DNA of 64,000 nt from Athripsodes cinereus (taxonomy: Eukaryota; Arthropoda; Insecta; Trichoptera; Leptoceridae), in contig OX388327.1 of the NCBI GenBank assembly GCA_947579605.1, forward strand, positions 3,335,122 through 3,399,121, read 5' to 3'. The stretch's first letter is position 1, and each line of letters begins with the position of its first letter. Under the pieces are notes generated by a model, which was given only the letters and a program-made list of their open reading frames with translations, made no database searches and had not been told where the DNA came from. Positions 27,889 through 41,300 of the stretch are shown one piece after another. Position numbers and translations under genes: made by a program.

Positions 27889-28308
27889 CACACATTGAAA
27901 ACAAAAGTGGCAGTATACAAAAAATGACAATTTTGAATTTAAACGATGTTTAAAACGCATCCAATACAAAAACACCTATTCCAATAGCTTGTTTAGTTTT
28001 CCCTAGAGGTCACTAGTGTCACTTTGTACTTTTTGTATAAGCTTTAAGTTGCTATTTAAAAAGTGACACTATACCAGTTGGAGTCAAACGGCCGCAGTGG
28101 TTGTACATTAATCTAAGGAAAGACTAAATGCACAAATGACGTTTTAAGTATAGTGTCATTTTTATATATTACTTTGTATAAATAATGTATTCAAGAAACG
28201 AGTAGAGGTGTAAACTATAGAACTATACCAAAAACTTTAAACGGCCATACTGAAAAATCATGTTTTTTGTATAATGCCACTTTTGTTTTCAATGTGCGAC
28301 ATGTATAC
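27889..28308. mobile_element. MITE (family J), copy 1
   Basis: TIR CACATTGAAAACAAAAGTGG at the left, with its complement CCACTTTTGTTTTCAATGTG at the right. The interior (TCCAATAGCTTGTTTAGTTT, GGAGTCAAACGGCCGCAGTG, CAAAAACTTTAAACGGCCAT) is shared with 29619-30038 at high identity by eye. Confidence 0.85.
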
Positions 28309-29300
28309 ACGTAGCAATGGTTAGAAGATTTGGTTTTCAGAAGTGAAATTATGAGAAATAAACATCGTTTTTTAACAAAGCATGTAGTTCACAGTGTTTC
28401 GCAACTGTCTTGACGTTTTTGGGAACTGATTTAAATTAATTTTTCTAAATTATACATAATACTTAATAAAAAATAATGATTTTATTTTTATATTTACATA
28501 AGATACTATGGGTAAAAAATATAATTAGTTAAAGGTACTCTAAAAGTAGGATTTACGGCTTTACAGCACACGGCGCGGCGGCGCTAGATTAAGTCACAAC
28601 GGCCGAGTGTAATACAATGCACTATGAAATTGTATAAGAGCCTTCTGAAGCAACGCAGCAGACGACTTATATTTCTGTTAGCCTTTGTAACGTAATCACG
28701 CGCTGTCTTTCAATTGTTGCCTGATAATGCAGCAAAGCTCGTAAACGCACTGTAAGTATCATATACTTCTGTTAAGGAACTTTTAATACAATATTTGCTT
28801 TGTACGCAATGAAACAAAACATAGATACTTATTTATTTATCATTAAAATAAAAAGAATCCGTATACAATTTTAAGACAAAAATTAAAATTAAATATTTAA
28901 ATAATAAAATCAAATAGTATTAATAAATTGTTTTTACAATGTCATAATGAACAGTTTTTTTTTTTAAATATTTTCGCATATGTGTCATTTTTAATATGCG
29001 ATAACGTTATGCCGGTTTCATCCTAACACACGTCAGCAACGTTTACATACTCGTACGACGATATGGGCGCTAGGATGCCCGAGTGTACCAACCTTTCTTA
29101 TGTAGAGACAATAGATAAGTTATGTAATGCTAAAATAAGAAAAAAATATGTTAAAACAATGTTTTCATAAATGATACCTTTTAAAGCTGTCAAAATTTTG
29201 ACAATATTTATTACATTGAATTTTTATAATATTTTAGACTTAATTTTATTAAATTTCTACCAAACATTCCAATATCCAATTACCCTGATATCCTCCTTTA
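28309..29300. other. Intergenic stretch with one GC-richer island
   Basis: 28555-28755 is markedly GC-richer than its surroundings (CACGGCGCGGCGGCGC) and ends near a strong donor-like ACT GTAAGTAT at 28749-28760, so a promoter or untranslated first exon is conceivable. A second GC-richer patch lies at 29010-29100. The remainder is plain AT-rich DNA. Confidence 0.3.
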
Positions 29301-29454
29301 CAGCCGTACTCATAATAAGGGATAACTATTATTGCAATTGTTAGATCTGGCTTACAGCTGGTACAATAAAAAATAAATAGTCTCCTTAAATATTCGCAGA
29401 AAAAAAATTAGACGTGACCATAGTCACTAATGCATTTGTTAGCATTGTTTCAAC

Positions 29455-30130
29455 TCAATATGCTTGACTATTATTTCTTGCAAATGTCAACACAAACATA
29501 GCCTGACATTATTTCTTGTTAATGTCAACACAAATAATATATATTAGCCTGACTATTATTTATTTGTAACTGTCAACACAAACATTATTATTTCTTGTAA
29601 CTGTCAACACAGACATATCGCACATTGAAAACAAAAGTGGCACTATACAAAAAATGTCAATTTTGAGTTTAAACGATGTTTAAAACGCTCAAATTAAAAC
29701 GCATCCAATACAAAAACACCTATTCCAATAGCTTGTTTAGTTTTCCCTAGAGGTCACTGGTATCGGTTTGTACTTTTGTATAAGCTTCAAGTTGCTAATT
29801 AATAAAGTGACACTATACCAGTTGGAGTCAAACGGCCGCAGTGGTTGTACATTAATTTAAGGAAAGACTAAATGCATAAATGACATTGCATAGTGTCATT
29901 TTTTTGTATTACTCTGTATAAATAATGTATTCAAGAAACAAATAGAGGTGTAAACTATAGAACTATACCAAAAACTTTAAACGGCCATACTGAAAAATCA
30001 TGTTTTTTGTATAATGCCACTTTTGTTTTCAATGTGCGTTTCAATTTTGTTTTCAAATATATTATATTAATGCCTGACTATTAATTCTTGTAACTGTCAA
30101 CACAAACATATATTAGCCTGATATGTCAAT
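29455..30130. repeat. Degenerate tandem repeat of about 50 bp, split by a MITE
   Basis: Units around CCTGACTATTATTTCTTGTA and CTGTCAACACAAACAT repeat four to five times at 29460-29615 and resume at 30068-30130, with the family J MITE between them. Confidence 0.7.
29619..30038. mobile_element. MITE (family J), copy 2, inserted in a tandem repeat
   Basis: Ends CGCACATTGAAAACAAAAGT and ACTTTTGTTTTCAATGTGCG; 420 bp. Same orientation as 27889-28308, 1.7 kb away. It interrupts the repeat at 29455-30130. A TIR pair GCCGTACTC at 29304 and GAGTACGGC at 30252 may enclose the whole block. Confidence 0.85.
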
Positions 30131-30252
30131 TAACTTTTAGCACAAAATTGAGTAGTTGCACTATGGAAATAAAAATAATTTGAAAGGCTTTTCATTTAAT
30201 CAGGGTCAGCTTTAGGTAAGCCTGAATATACATTTTCTTTTCGAGTACGGCC

Positions 30253-32288
30253 GCTAGACTCTAATTAAAAGAAATTGTTATATGCATACTAAATTTAACT
30301 AAAAACATTCCCTATTCTCCTGTTCTTAGAACTATAGGGCGAATGTGCCTGTAAATGTGTAATTACATGTTTCTACAGTCCGAATTTATACAAGAGTAAT
30401 TCCTTTACGCACATCAAGATGTGTTTTCATCCACAATTTCAGAATTGCGCTATAGCGTATCTTTCGCTACTATACACTGTAGGATTATAGCGCTTCATAG
30501 CACGGTTAATTCTGCTTAGATCTAGTTGAAAACTGTTGACATTAAGGTATTTGAAAAGAAAATACAAATATTTAAAATAACTATTCAATTTACTATAAAT
30601 TAACTATAATAATAATAAAAAAGTGTAACATACAATCATTTATATCTACAATTTTATATATAAACTATTTACAAGGTATAATAGAATTTCACAGCTATAT
30701 TTTTTTTCTCTTCACCCTCCAGATTCTCAAATCGTCATCATTCAAATTCAAAAGCAAAATATTCTCTCCCAGTTTAAGTATTCAAATACATTGTACCTCT
30801 CACAAGTTGGACAGGCAATAGACGAAATACATGTAATAAACATGCATATCGTCCTCTCACTGTCAATAAGAAATAACACAAAGGAATTGAAAAAGATTAC
30901 TTTCTAATTAATTAAATAAACGTGTTTTTGCTTAGGCAAGCGATCAATCACCGATTGGCTAAAAAATCTATTCGTCTTACTAAAATAGTCTATAAATAAG
31001 ATCAGAATCCCAAATATTGTTCTACATGGACTACCTGAGGGACGACGTCCACCAGGAAGACCCCCAAAACTATGGAAGAACAGCTGGGCATCCACATTGC
31101 GAGAGGACCCTCCTGCATGAACAGATCTTTGGGTCTAATATAAGATTAAGAAGAAGAATCTATATCATCACTGGATCTTCTACAAGTTAGAATAGATAAT
31201 AGGTTATCTGCGTATAATAAAAATCATCTCTGCGTCAATAAAAATTAAATCATTTGGGATGGGTGCCATACGTCAGCGCTGAAATAAATATATTAGATAT
31301 CTTCATTACTCTTATCGACAGTTCCGCCGAGTCTCCAGCAAAGAATAGTTTTGTTTTTCTATAGTTTTCAGGGGTCCTGTAGAAGGCTGGCATTTGTAAA
31401 ACATCATTTCTAAGACATTTAATTAACACTTTCAGATCAGTAGCGTTTGAGTATGCGACCCATCCGGAATGTCTAAATTTTTATTGGCGATAAGGAGAGG
31501 ACGCATTGCATTTTAATTACACGCAATAATAAAAAATATGAAAAAAAAGTAAGACCACTGCCTACCCCACTTGTGAGATAATAGTGTAATGGTATAAAGA
31601 GAAAGCGAAACATTAATTTTGGATTTCGCTCTACTCGCTTATTGATTACCTATACTTTAATTAAATAATCATTTCATCGTCACGGTATATGAGAATGGGA
31701 GACCCCTGATTGGGTAATTTGAATCAGAATTAGAACACTGTTGAGAAAAAACCGTATGAAAAATTGATTCATATTTACATTTGATATTGGGGTTAATCAA
31801 ATCATTATTGCACTGCAAACTTTTAAACGTTTTGTGTGAGATTAAAATATTTAAACGAGTCTAAGATTTTTGGTCAAAATAAATCACGTAGATTAAGACA
31901 ACACAAAATATTTCAAAATCAAGCCAAGACTGATGACAATCAGAAAAAAAGACATTTTACATATTGCCTTGGTCAGGAACTGAATCCGGAACCTTGTGAT
32001 TCACAGGTAAGAGCGTCATTACCTCTGCACCACATCTGGTGTTACAATACATATATATTTCTCCTTTTTACACAACATTCTTAGTAATGTTAAAAATAGA
32101 TCTTTTATTTTTTGACAATCATCTCTTTAAATGGCTTATTCGCCCTTTTACAAAACACCAAAGATATTCTTATAAGATTTTCATAATCAAAAATGTAGAC
32201 GGTTGAATATCATCCTGAAACGAGATATACCACCGTCGTCTTCATTTTGGCATACTGCAATGTATAATAACATCTATACATTAAACAA
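30253..32288. other. Intergenic region between the SLC35G-like gene and sno
   Basis: Contains family A pieces at 30800-30880 (plus), 31180-31300 (plus) and 31330-31580 (minus), and a GRPPK-bearing LINE tail remnant near 31020-31140 (GRRPPGRPPKLWKNSW in the plus frame). A SINE-1 fragment lies on the minus strand at 31960-32050 (AACCTTGTGATTCACAGG). No gene recognised. Confidence 0.4.
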
Positions 32289-32329
32289 TTTATTAATAAA
32301 TTTAAAACATAATATTATTTATAGTCAGT

Positions 32330-35300
32330 TCATTTCGTAGTTTCAAATGTTTCCTCATCGACTTTCTCTGCGTCTGACGACAGCGCTTCTTTCAAAGGTT
32401 CTACACAGTTCTTGGGGATCAGTGTGCCTGAAAAGAAAACACATTTAATTATAACAATATTTGTATTTATTGGTGGTAAGCTTCATTATATAACGAGACT
32501 TTCAATTTTCAGAACGAACGTTCAAAGTTTTTTCAACATACAGTGGAACCTCTCATAATGCGTTTGATTTGTTCCAGAATCTTACTCGTTATGCGAAACA
32601 TTTTTTCTATAGAAATCAATGTAAAATACGATAATGCATTCCATGCCGAAAGAATACTCAATGGAAGAATGTTTTATTAACGTTTTTTCAAATAAAAATA
32701 CTTATAAAGGAGTGTAACAACTTGTAATACAATTAAGATTTGGAAAAAAACGTAAATAAAAATATGAATTTACGAATAACAATTAATTAATCATCACTCT
32801 AACAGAAAATAATAACCAACGCGCTATCGGAACGAGTGCTAAAAGCAGACTGATATACTGGCGCGGAAGTCCTGGCTCACAAGTTCACAATGTCATAGAA
32901 AAGGGTCTTACCCATTCTTTGTTACTCGTTATGCGTAATGTCACTCGTTAATGGAGCAACTTTTTCACATTTTTTTGCTCGTTATGCGAATTACTCGTTA
33001 TGAGAGGTTCCACTATAATTACATTTGCGTAAGAGGTATTTTTCTTCCTAGTGTTTCAATAAGGAAAATGTGAGGTTAAAATAAGTATGATATGATTTAA
33101 TTTGTTGTAATACTCACCGACAATCTTGATTCCCTCCGTTGTTTTGAGTCGTATAACTTGCATCTTGTTGAGGGATGACCTGGAGCTCAGTACATGCTCA
33201 ACTCGAGCCCATACTGATAGAACAGATCCTGACAGTACGTGGTAGCTACGACGTCTTAAACCAACCTACAATAGCAAAAAAACAATATATATTAGACATA
33301 GATGTCAAATTAATGCAAATTAATACCCCACTAGGAATGAGAGACTTGCAAATGAGAGTTTATAACTTAAAAATAAATTAAATAGATAAAGAAAGTTATC
33401 ATCATTCAAAATATAATCACAAATTGAATAATTTTTATAAAATAAAATTAAATCCGTGCCGTTTAAAACACTCTGTGCTGACGAAAACTATGTATGACGT
33501 TATAAGATATGTCAATATTACGTTCTCGCAGTGTATTCAATAGACTATTTACGTACAAGCAGCACCACGGACATGTCATATGATATAATAAATAGAAAAT
33601 ATGCCTATAGCATTTTAGCTCATTTTAAGATTCGAATATCTCAATAAAAAATAGTACGAAAATTCAACAATCAAATAATTAAAATGCTAAACAATTTCAA
33701 TTGCGTCATCATCGTCGCCCCTAACGCTCCTCTCGGGAGCACAGGGCAGAAACCAGCCTCCACCATTCAGAGCGACTCTGTGCCAATTGTGTCACCTCTT
33801 CCCATAACATTCCCTGCGCTCTGATGTCGTTGTCATAGGAACGGTGTATTGTGAAAGAGGGACACCCGGGCTGACGGAAGAACAGTGCTCTTTTTGGCTT
33901 ATTTCATTTGCAACAATTAAAAAAATACTTTCATTTCTTAACCAATTTGTAATGTTATTAAAAACACATTGATATTATTAAAAAATATTGTTTGAGCATG
34001 ACAAATTTGGGTTAGTTGGAAGAGTTCACGCATTTGCGATAAACTCGCCCTCTGTATACTGATTGTATTTAATTTGAATGTTTATCTTTTATGTAATTGT
34101 TTGTAATCAATGTAAAGTAAAGAATGAATAAATAAATAAAACAAATAGGTATATCTCTACTGAAATATGAAACCATATTAAAAAAAACACATTCATTTGT
34201 CCTTTTTGCATAACATTTTTTATGGTACAGAGCAGTTAATTACATGCAATTAATCTCATTTATTCTCACCTCACATTCCTGTCCCATAGAGACATTTCTA
34301 CAGTTGGCCCTCCAGTATGCGTGTGAACACGTGGTGACGCTAGCCTCATACTGTGCTGTCCACGGCTTCTTGGCATCCGTGGATGACACCCTTTTGTACT
34401 TCTTTTCAATCTCAGCCAGAGACTCGTGTCGGACCTGCAGTCCTGTGTTTGGCCTGGAAATGTAACAAAATACTCTTCAGTTACAGTCAATACTACATAA
34501 TATGATTATTCACTTGGTTTGGGGAATGAAAAAGCTCTTCGAAGCATATTATATTTTGCTCAAAATAATATTTTTTAACTATGACATATCAGTTATTTTT
34601 GCTTATAAATAATATCGGAACATGTCATAAACTTTTCTTATCTTTTCTAATAATTCTAGAAATTTAATAGGCATAAACAGTCCAAATTTTGGTGCAATGC
34701 TAATGTGAGAAGAACAATGTCAATTTAGAATGGAAAATGGAAAATATAACAGTAAATCAATGGGACTAACAGTTTGTAATGATATTTAAATGTGCGGATA
34801 TCAAATACAAGCACATCAGGTTCAAGCTGCCTGTTTTATAGCAAATAATCTAATAATTCTCGTGTCACGGTGTTTGTTATCATACTCCTCCGAAACGACT
34901 GGACCAATTTTGATGAAATTTTGTGTGCTTATCGGGTATGTCTGAGAATTGGCCAACATATATTTATCACCTCAAATTTTTTTATTTTACTTTTGGAAAA
35001 AAATTTATTTTTTTGTGATGAGGCATTAAAAAATACATACAGCCCTAAATTTTCACATTTCTACCATAAACCCTTATTTTTTAATAGCCATATAAGTATA
35101 TGGCAAATGTATACTTATGGCATAATGTATATAGCAAAACAACGTTTGCCGGGTCAGCTAGTAATAGATATACCTAATTTAATGTATGTCTAACCTGTAA
35201 ATCTGGTACATCTGATCCTTCTTGGAGATCTTCTCGCCCTGTTTGTGTGTTGGCAGGTCCAGCGCCACTGCTAGCATGGCAGTCTGCTTGTTGTTCCTCA

Positions 35301-38300
35301 CCTGATGGGACAGATAGAAACCCTCCCGACTTCCAGTCAGAGTGGACCACTTGTCCTCTGCGTCCTCCCAACTCATGCCACGCTGAAATTATAACACAGA
35401 TTCAGTTGAGATTATTAGTGCATATCATATTGAATCCAATAAAACTTGAACAGATATCATTAAAGTTTTAGTTATTTTTTTTTTATTACCGGCAATCCAC
35501 CTGTAACGAGTGATTGGTGAAAGTTTTAGTTATCTATGTTTCGATTCATGAAGATATCCAAAAAAGTTTTAGCTATAGAGACTTTGACCATAATAATAAC
35601 AACATACTTTTGATAAAAAATATATATCAATAATGTGGATGTGTGAATGGCAATTCTGCCGCCGCGTTAAAAAATAATCGGACTATTTATATGTGACGCC
35701 GTTGATCCGTGATCCGTGACCATCTAAAGGGCGCTGTGACTTCTCCCAAACAGCAGCGTCTTCAACTTGGTTCTAATAAGGCAAACTTATTGCCATCTGG
35801 TAATGATGTCCTTTTGAAAAAAATACAGTGTGTCTACTGTGGTAAGGCTATTCCATGCCTGATAGCATGGACATGGACACGGAAAGATGAAGATAAAATA
35901 AGGTGAAGTGGAAATACTGATAGTCAATTCATCTTAGTGGGCGACCATGGAAGGAAAGGGGGACAAAGCATTTGTGGAAGTATTTGGGAGTTTCATGTTT
36001 AAGAATATTAAATAAAAATTGTAAAATATGGAGCTCACAAGATTCTTTAAAAGAAAGACCATTTAACTTGGTAATATAAGGCGAATGAAGGTGTATTGCA
36101 ACCTATTTAGTTTCGTGCCAAGTTTTCCAGTGGTATCTGGAGAAGTAGTCATTTGATTTGTCAAAACATTGAGATAATGTCTCAATGGTGTTGTGTAAGC
36201 TATGAATAACTGATTGAGCTGGATTACAGAGCTGTAATATATGCATTTTGTTTTTACCTCTACATGTACAAGATGCAATTCTGTAGGCGCGACACCAGTT
36301 GCATGTTTCCTCATAAATCTGACCCTCTTGACGCGTGTCACGCACTCTCCAGCCGTACCCAAATCCAGAATACCTAAATCAAAGCGACCAGATCTCTTGG
36401 CCTGCCCTATGATTGCTTGCAGGGTGTCTGTGAAATATTTAAACAGTCGGTTCTGTAGCTCTACGGGCATTCCAAGGATGCGATTCAGGAATTTGGACAT
36501 GTTATTGTAATCCTGAAAAAAATTACGCAATTTTTACAACAATATGATAAATAGTTGGGTCAGTTATATTTGTGTTCGTATGTCAGTTACAGTGGTTATC
36601 AAAATAATAAACAAGCTAAATAGTCCCCCCTGTACAAACTGCTATCCCTAAGTATTTCATCAGAATATTTTTCCTATTTCCTACTAAAGGAAGTTTGTAC
36701 AATCTGCCGTCTATGCAGACGAGATATCTGTTAAGTAAAAATATTTTCAATTATGCAGACGAGATGTCTGTTGAGTAACAACATTTTCAATTATGCAGAC
36801 GAGATGTCTGTTGAGTAACAACATTTTCAATTATGCAGACGAGATGTCTGTTGAGTAACAACATTTTCAATTATGCAGACGAGATGTCTGTTGAGTAACA
36901 ACATTTTCAATTATGCAGACGAGATGTCTGTTGAGTAACAACATTTTCAATTATGCAGACGAGATGTCTGTTGAGTAACAACATTTTCAATTATGCAGAC
37001 GAGATGTCTGTTGAGTAACAACATTTTCAATTATGCAAACGAGATGTCTGTTGAGTAACAACATTTTCAATATCTTTAGATACGCTGGTGTGTAAAATCC
37101 AATTACACAAATAACCTACATTTAATGATGATCTAATAAGTAAATCTTTCCTTATTACCTTATCTAAAGTCAGTGTTCCCGGCATAGCCTCTGAGTTGAT
37201 GATGATACCAACACCAACGAGTGCGCTGGCAATGTCCTGGAAGAAGTCTCCCTTGTAGTCCTGTGGCGGGGGCACTATGGGCGACTCGTACTTCATAATA
37301 GTCTTCATGGTCGCCTCCAAAGCCGTGCGACCGTATTTGTTATCTGGAAGATGGTTACAAGTTTATTTATATATTTATGATAATTTGCACAGCACCGTTT
37401 ACATGGGCGCCATATTGTGTGTCTATTATTATATGTTTGTACTGTGGATGAATTCATTATAAAAACCCAAATTTATATATACCAGTATTTTATTAGAAGT
37501 AGTAGAACTTCATATACATACATTATGTGCATCTGCAAAAAATATTACACATTTCAGTTTTACTTCACCTTCACGGCACAAGCATATTGCTTACTACAAA
37601 AATGTAGGGTTAGGTTAGGTTTATTTCAAATCCAGATTCATCTTTGTAAAAAAAAACATATCCGGGTTAGTTGGAAGACATCGCATTTTAGCGATAAACT
37701 CGCCCTCTGTACATTGAATTGTATAAATTATATTTTCTATGTAAATTTGTATTATTGTAAACAATGTACAGTGAAGAATAAAATAAATAAATAAATAAAA
37801 TACAGGTAGTAAAAAGAAATATAATAACATAATTCCGTACCAATATTGAATTGTGACAAGTCCCTAGTTTCTGTTGCCCTCCTGTCTCCGTGTGTGAGTG
37901 CCCCGAGGGACTCCAACCTCTTGGCCACTGTGGAGGCGAACCTCCTCTCTCCGGCCAGGTCTGATATGAGGAATATGTACTCGGGGGCGTTCACTTGATT
38001 TGATCTGTGGGTACGACCTGTAAACGGAACAATTGTAATTAGAGATACAACAAATATTAGGCAACTATTTGGTATTCTGCCTATTCGGCAATATTTTTAC
38101 TATTCGGCCGAATACCGAATATTTATTTATTTTATTCTTTACTGTACATTGTTTACAATATTACAAAATAAAACAGTGTCGCGGATGTTTTAGACCCTAA
38201 CTTTGGGTTAGTTGGAAGATATCGCGCCCCTGCGATAAACTCGCCCATTGTGCAAAATTATTTGTTAATACATACCATGTAGTAACCATATTATTTGTAT

Positions 38301-41300
38301 CCAAATATTTTGTACAATAAAGTTTATTATTATTATTAATATTATTACTAGCCCGGTCTAAATAACTAATTTAGTCTATTATTCGGTATTCTGCCCAATA
38401 TTTTAAATGTAAAACTGGAAGGAACTAATAGCTTGTAGATTGTTGCTATTTCATTGTCAGCTGCAGATGCATAATTATGAATCCTCAAATATCTAATTAA
38501 TTAATTTACTTTGATATGGAGTGAAAGAAGATAATATTATTATATCTAGTTATTATTAATGTTGGAACACAGTCTAGTACATATGTCTATGATGTACCTA
38601 CACGAAGATGCGTGGTCGGAAGGAGCGCACGCTCTCACTTTTGTTTTGCCGAATGTTCATTCGGTATTCGGCAAATATACTATTCGTTGCATCACTAATT
38701 GTAATACAATTAAAATCTAACGTTCAGAATATTCACAATTTTTACTTTTAATTGGGTTTGGGCAACATGAAGATGACAAAACCATCTCAATTGGAAAATC
38801 ATGTTTTCACAGTGTAACATTGAAGTAAGAAAGGCATCCCAACACTTACAAATTGGCTCTAGACTGGCATAAGTGATTACTTTGTTGTCCATGGCAATAT
38901 TCACTCACTATCATAATCTATGGGCTACCAATTGAGAAATGTTCCATGTAAACCAATAGAAGCTACCGTTTTCATTTGGGATCACCTATTTCAGATCTCA
39001 AATGTAAGTAATGATTTTGTATAAATATGTGTATCTTTATCTTACCAAACTGTTGTACAGCTCTATCTGCAGACCAGGGTAACTCTAATGTGATATGTAC
39101 GCGTCTTCTCTGATTCCTTACTCTGCAAAAGAAAAAAACACCAATTTAGTAAATTTATATCAAAAGATCATTTCCCACAAAAGGAGTAACTAGTGAACTA
39201 ATTGCTGCAATCAACACACAGATCATCTTACGTACTGTGATGATCCTACCTATTTCAAACCATTCTAAGCTCCGAATTTGCAACATCCTAGCTTCTAAAC
39301 TATACCTACTGTAATAAATGATTCCCAAACTAGAATTTACATCCCTATCCGACTAGCTAAGAATTGTATGAATTTTCGCATTGTTGCAAATATACGTACG
39401 AAATATCGCGTTCCTAATTAAATTAATTAACGAATTTTGGCCTTTCGTGATCGTCAAGATTTATCTATTAACTATTTTCGTAAATTTGGACCCAGTACGT
39501 TGTGTTTTGCCGATAATTTTACCTACGTTGTGTATTTTTATAAACGCAAAATAAGTCACCTGAAATATACATTTCAATAATCAAAAAGAACAACAAAATC
39601 ACAAAATCAATAAAACAATTTAAACATGAATTATGATACATATTAACTCTGAGATCAACTTTGACGTCAGATCACTTACCTTGAGATACTGTAAAATAAC
39701 ATAATAAAAGTAGTGCACAGTAAAACATAAAATACAACTTAACAATCATTATAAAATAAATTCAAATAATATTATTCCATATCATCACGAGAATGTTGTA
39801 CGGTAACTGGTTGCCGATCCATGTCCCTACATAATATAACCGTTTCATAGTATCTATAGCCAAGACATGTACCTATGTTCCTCAACATAACTAATAATTC
39901 GTTGCGTAGAAAAAGGACAGTGGCGCACCCAAAAACATTACCTTATTATTTTTAAATATTAATTAAATTTCAACACGATTGCTATGACATCATTTTCGGA
40001 GACTATAACTACTGGTTGTTAATGCATGGAAAGCATGCTGTGTCCATGCTGAAGGAGCGCCGCCTCCGCTCCCTCACGTCTCAAACTGTCCCATGCCGCA
40101 TTTTGAGCCCGTATGCACTAAACTACACCCGGATATATAAAATAATATATAATATGTATACTCATTAGAACGTGCAGCTATATATAATAAGAATAATTAT
40201 AAATATATGTTAAGAAGCTTTGTCTAGGACCCTGGTGGGAAACGGGGCAAGACCCGCATTGACCCTTGTCTCGAAAGCTGAATCGAAGAGATGGGAGCAG
40301 GGCTTGCTAACGGTACACCTACATTTCGAAGCAGGGTTAGGACTGAAATTGTTAGTATATAATATATAATTCTACAAAGCACATAATACGTCTCGTGCAT
40401 AATTGTATAATAATAATGATAAATATGTGGTTACGAATAGATCAGTCCCACACTATAGACACAAGGTAGCTAGTCTAGCGTCGATAGGCAGAAAGGACCC
40501 ATATCCATAAGGTAATCTCGACAAGATTTAGCTATAAAAGACTACATATTTATGGTGAGGAGAATTTAGGAATCATGTAAGTCAAATAAAAATATATTAA
40601 GACCAATAAATACATAAATATTTCTTATGATTAGTGTCATGCAAAATGTCAAATTTGTTCCTTTCATGATATCGCAGCAACTACAGCATGTTGAATAAGT
40701 AGAAAAATCCAGTAAGTTCGTAGAATACAAATGACATTCGATGATAAAATATGTAATTAAATTAATAATCAAATAATATCCTTCTCAACATATAACTCCT
40801 CTTCAAACTGTATACTCCATCGTTATGGTAAAGTAAATTAAATAAAAGTATAATATTGGGTAGAGCGGTGCGCCACTGTTATTAGTCTAGTTCTAGATGT
40901 GTCGGACCGCGCTATATAAAATCAGCCACAGGTACATACATACATACAATAATACTGAAAATAAATGTACATATAACACATAATTCCTTCGTTTTCAAAA
41001 TCCGTAAAATAATAAATCCTTGAGTACAAATATTGCCTTGTAGACAACAGACATCCTGAGAGTATCCTAACACCTAGATATAAATAATAAATTAATAATA
41101 TTAAAAGAAAATCTTATCTTAGACAGCTGGCAGCATCACGGATTTTAAATGCTAATTAAAAGTAATTTAGGATGATCTTTATATATTCCCAATTGTGGAA
41201 ATATCACTAAAAAATAATGTACTAACTACTACGAAGGTGGGTAAATAAATATTAAAATATATCGAATTCAAACACTGAGATTAATATGATTGAGTCCCAC

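Noticed and set aside
35174..35376. Second minus-strand frame of 65 codons over the same bases
   Set aside because: Only the frame with [12 protein letters not shown] matches sno and joins in phase with neighbouring exons.
36711..37072. CRISPR-like array of regularly spaced repeats
   Set aside because: The whole 40-bp unit repeats with no variable spacers, and it lies in an animal gene intron; it is a minisatellite.
37417..37794. 125-codon plus-strand ORF
   Set aside because: It runs through sno intron sequence and a LINE tail; Tyr/Ile/Phe-rich with no motif.
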